In this document: positions 31,400 through 33,048 of the stretch, piece by piece
Numbering within the stretch: position 1 is the first letter of the stretch
How the letters are laid out: each line of letters starts with the position of its first letter
The notes under the pieces: generated by a model
Seen by the model: only the letters and a program-made list of their open reading frames with translations
Databases searched by the model: none
Told to the model about the DNA's origin: nothing
Program-made: the position numbers and the translations under genes
NCBI GenBank assembly: GCA_013695925.1
Contig: JACCZO010000303.1
Coordinates: 1-33,048 of the forward strand
Reading direction: 5' to 3'
Origin: Chthoniobacterales bacterium
GTDB taxonomy: Bacteria; Verrucomicrobiota; Verrucomicrobiia; Chthoniobacterales; UBA10450
Length of the DNA: 33,048 nt

Positions 31400-31447
31400 G
31401 ATTACGATCACGAGCAGGAGCACGAGCACGAGTAGGAGCAGGATACG
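31400..31447 (+). repeat. tandem GAGCAC hexamer tract
   Basis: Eight hexamers in a row: GATTAC, GATCAC, GAGCAG, GAGCAC, GAGCAC, GAGTAG, GAGCAG, GATACG. They lie in the divergent space between upp and psd, about 55 nt before the psd start, so their number could affect promoter spacing. Confidence 0.75.
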
Positions 31448-31501
31448 GAAAGGACCGGGAGCTTGACCGGTCTGGCGGGGAACCCGACACTCCTACCTCG
31501 C

Positions 31502-32131
31502 ATGCGTTTCCAAACCCTTTTCGAAGCACGCTGGATCTTTGCCGTGCTTTTATTGCTGGCGGTGCTGAGTCTTCTCATCACGCCGTGGCTGGCGCTGCTC
31601 TTTGTCGCTTTGATCGGTTACACCTTTGCTTTCTTTCGTGATCCGGAGCGGACCTCGCCGGACGATCCCGAGGTGGTGGTGGCGGCGGCCGACGGAGTGG
31701 TGGTGGAAATCGCGGAGCTTGATGAAACCGAAATCGTTAGGGGACCGATGCGCCGCGTGGCGATTTTTCTCTCGGTCTTTGACGTGCACACGAACCGCGC
31801 CCCGATCGATGGACGGGTGATTTATCGCGAGCATCACCAGGGGCTGTGTCTCGATGCGCGCAACCCGGAGTGCTCGGAGAAAAACGAGGCCATGACCTGG
31901 GCCTTCGAGAATCCGCGCGTTACCCTGGTCGTTAGGCAAATCACCGGCGCGATCGCGCGGCGCATTGTCGGCTGGTCGCGGGTGGGCGATACTTTGGCGA
32001 AAGGCGAGCGCTTTGGGATGATCCGTTTCGGCTCGCGGACGGAGGTTTACCTGCCGCTGAACGCGACCCTGCTAGTGAAGGTGGGCGACCGCGTCGCCGG
32101 CGGCTCGAGCCCGATTGCGCGGCTTTCCTAG
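31502..32131 (+). CDS. psd: phosphatidylserine decarboxylase proenzyme
   Basis: A 209-residue short-form Psd, which turns phosphatidylserine into phosphatidylethanolamine at the inner membrane. It begins with one hydrophobic hairpin (IFAVLLLLAVLSLLITPWLALLF), then FFRDPER, FLSVFDVHTNRAP with the conserved His, and the self-cleavage site RFGS, where Ser178 becomes the pyruvoyl group. The length is that of the small, archaeal-type class. The ATG at 31502 is chosen over a TTG 39 nt earlier. pssA begins 3 nt after it, so substrate-making and substrate-using enzymes are cotranscribed. Confidence 0.93.
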   Translation: MRFQTLFEARWIFAVLLLLAVLSLLITPWLALLFVALIGYTFAFFRDPERTSPDDPEVVVAAADGVVVEIAELDETEIVRGPMRRVAIFLSVFDVHTNRAPIDGRVIYREHHQGLCLDARNPECSEKNEAMTWAFENPRVTLVVRQITGAIARRIVGWSRVGDTLAKGERFGMIRFGSRTEVYLPLNATLLVKVGDRVAGGSSPIARLS

Positions 32132-32134
32132 ATC

Positions 32135-32962
32135 ATGTCCGACATACGCCAGCCGAAAATTTATCTGCTGCCGAACCTGATGACGGCCGGCAACCTCTTT
32201 TGCGGGTTTGCCGCCGTCCTGCGGATTTACGATGGCGCGCAGGAGAACGATTTCCTTAAGGCGGCGGCCTACTTTCACGATGCGATCTGGTTCATTCTCG
32301 CGGCCTGCATTTTCGATCTGCTTGACGGGCGGCTGGCCCGGCTCGGCGGGCACGAGAGTCCTTTCGGGATAGAGTTTGATTCGTTAGCCGACATCGTTTC
32401 CTTCGGGATGGCGCCAGCGCTGCTCGTTTACCAGATCGTGCTCGGCGAATTCCGGAATCTCGGCTGGATGATCGCTTTTGTTTACCTGGCCTGCGGCGCG
32501 CTTCGTCTCGCGCGCTTCAATTGCGTCGCGGCGGCCGGCCCGCCGAATAGCCCGGATAAAAACTTTACCGGATTTCCCATCCCCGCCGCGGCCGGGGTGA
32601 TTGCCTCACTCACGTTGTTCATGCTCTGGCTGGATGAAGGCCAGCGCACGATCGGCCGCTGGAAGTACGCGCTGCCGGTCCTGATGATTTTCCTGTCCTT
32701 CATGATGTTCAGCAAGTTCCGCTACCCGAGTTTTAAGGCGGTGAACTGGCGGACGACGCAATCGATCCCGCGCTTCCTTTTCGTCATCGCGCTCCTCGCC
32801 TTGACGGTGAAGTTCTATCACTGGATGGCGGCGGTAATTTTCCTGAGCTACCTGCTCTATGGATTCCTTCGCCCGTTCCTCTCGCCCAAACGCCGGCGGG
32901 TGATCGAGGAGGAAATCGGAGAGGAAGCGCCCGAGGACGAGACGGCCGACGAGATTACCTAA
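32135..32962 (+). CDS. pssA: CDP-diacylglycerol-serine O-phosphatidyltransferase
   Basis: A 275-residue membrane enzyme that joins serine to CDP-diacylglycerol, the step before Psd. The CDP-alcohol motif is complete: D61xxDG65xxAR69, G78, D82, D86 (DLLDGRLARL to FDSLADIVSFG). The start YLLPNLMTAGNLFCGF is diagnostic for PssA rather than PgsA. About seven membrane segments are seen, and the C-terminus is acidic (EEEIGEEAPEDE). The stop codon TAA lies in CCTAACG, overlapping the TAG stop of the converging gene. Confidence 0.94.
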   Translation: MSDIRQPKIYLLPNLMTAGNLFCGFAAVLRIYDGAQENDFLKAAAYFHDAIWFILAACIFDLLDGRLARLGGHESPFGIEFDSLADIVSFGMAPALLVYQIVLGEFRNLGWMIAFVYLACGALRLARFNCVAAAGPPNSPDKNFTGFPIPAAAGVIASLTLFMLWLDEGQRTIGRWKYALPVLMIFLSFMMFSKFRYPSFKAVNWRTTQSIPRFLFVIALLALTVKFYHWMAAVIFLSYLLYGFLRPFLSPKRRRVIEEEIGEEAPEDETADEIT

Positions 32963-33048
32963 CGATTCAGCTGGGCGAGAATCTCCGGGTCGCGCACGTC
33001 GGCCCAATCGCCGCTGAGCTCGAGCGCCTGCACTTTTTTGCCCGATTG
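32959..33048 (-). CDS. 3' end of a nucleotidyltransferase-like gene (partial)
   Basis: Only the last 29 codons are in the window; the start lies beyond 33048. The translated end, GKKVQALELSGDWADVRDPEILAQLN, resembles the C-terminus of sugar-phosphate nucleotidyltransferases (MurU or mannose-1-phosphate guanylyltransferase type), which finish with a WxDVGTPExLxxxN pattern. Here Arg-Asp replaces Gly-Thr. It converges on pssA with the two stop codons overlapping. Confidence 0.55.
   Translation of the reverse strand, partial: QSGKKVQALELSGDWADVRDPEILAQLNR

Larger units (their letters stand above)
1560..31937. repeat. dispersed octamer CGTTAGGC / GCCTAACG (19 copies)
   Basis: Exact copies read by eye start at: plus orientation 1560, 7985, 9971, 12929, 16010, 19742, 20528, 22097, 22433, 23552, 24044, 31235, 31930; minus orientation 5081, 5693, 6738, 20578, 24913, 29000. 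Seven-of-eight matches occur near 8833, 9044, 22582, 23395, 31735 and 32957. CGTTAG-only matches occur near 9724, 11735, 21009, 29120, 29764 and 32382. The preceding base is T in 14 of 19. Fourteen copies are inside genes, in several reading frames; two contain a stop codon. Confidence 0.85.

Overview
The window looks like chromosomal DNA of a high-GC, Gram-negative bacterium, most likely Verrucomicrobiota (Spartobacteria/Chthoniobacterales-like). This is inferred, not proven. The grounds are an outer-membrane style gene set (lipoproteins, a TonB-type protein, a GT9 glycosyltransferase), secreted propeller proteins, a decayed autotransporter-repeat protein, and abundant small intergenic repeats. 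Most of the window is housekeeping. No prophage, integrase, CRISPR array, tRNA or rRNA was seen.

Layout. 0.07-2.3 kb (minus): a BamE-like lipoprotein, nuoD and a double TonB-C protein. 2.4-5.8 kb (plus): fabD, a PIG-L deacetylase, a YqeY protein and ispD. 5.8-10.4 kb (minus): a tightly packed operon of acylphosphatase, ABC ATPase, ABC permease, a TPR-like membrane protein, a metallophosphoesterase and a GT9 glycosyltransferase. 10.5-12.3 kb (minus): three coupled genes for exported proteins of unknown function. 12.3-18.9 kb (minus): an accessory locus. It holds three tandem paralogous seven-repeat kelch-type secreted proteins and a broken fourth member whose body is an autotransporter-repeat (PATR) protein. 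A similar leader ORF lies upstream of each, and a conserved, foldable leader RNA lies upstream of three of the four. 19.1-21.9 kb (plus): a DJ-1/PfpI protein, pgsA and der. 22.0-24.8 kb (minus): holB, tmk and an exported alpha/beta hydrolase. 24.8-28.8 kb (plus): an EVE protein, a DUF2334 deacetylase-like protein translationally coupled to a PHP-glycosyltransferase fusion, and a small lipoprotein. Then come a VapC remnant and a terminator. 29.1-31.3 kb (minus): DUF2752, a membrane protein and upp. 31.5-33.0 kb (plus): psd and pssA, facing the 3' end of a nucleotidyltransferase gene.

Genes that work together: psd and pssA make phosphatidylethanolamine and pgsA starts phosphatidylglycerol synthesis; holB and tmk serve DNA replication; the ABC pair probably forms one exporter.

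Two signals are not explained by ordinary annotation. (1) A non-palindromic octamer, CGTTAGGC/GCCTAACG, occurs 19 times by eye where about one is expected. It falls in many genes, in several reading frames and at gene ends, like a DNA uptake sequence or another genome-wide address motif. (2) An approximately 130-nt leader between the units of the kelch array folds into a closed multibranch structure followed by a hairpin that hides the Shine-Dalgarno sequence. One stem shows a compensatory base-pair change between copies, so it is a candidate cis-regulatory RNA.
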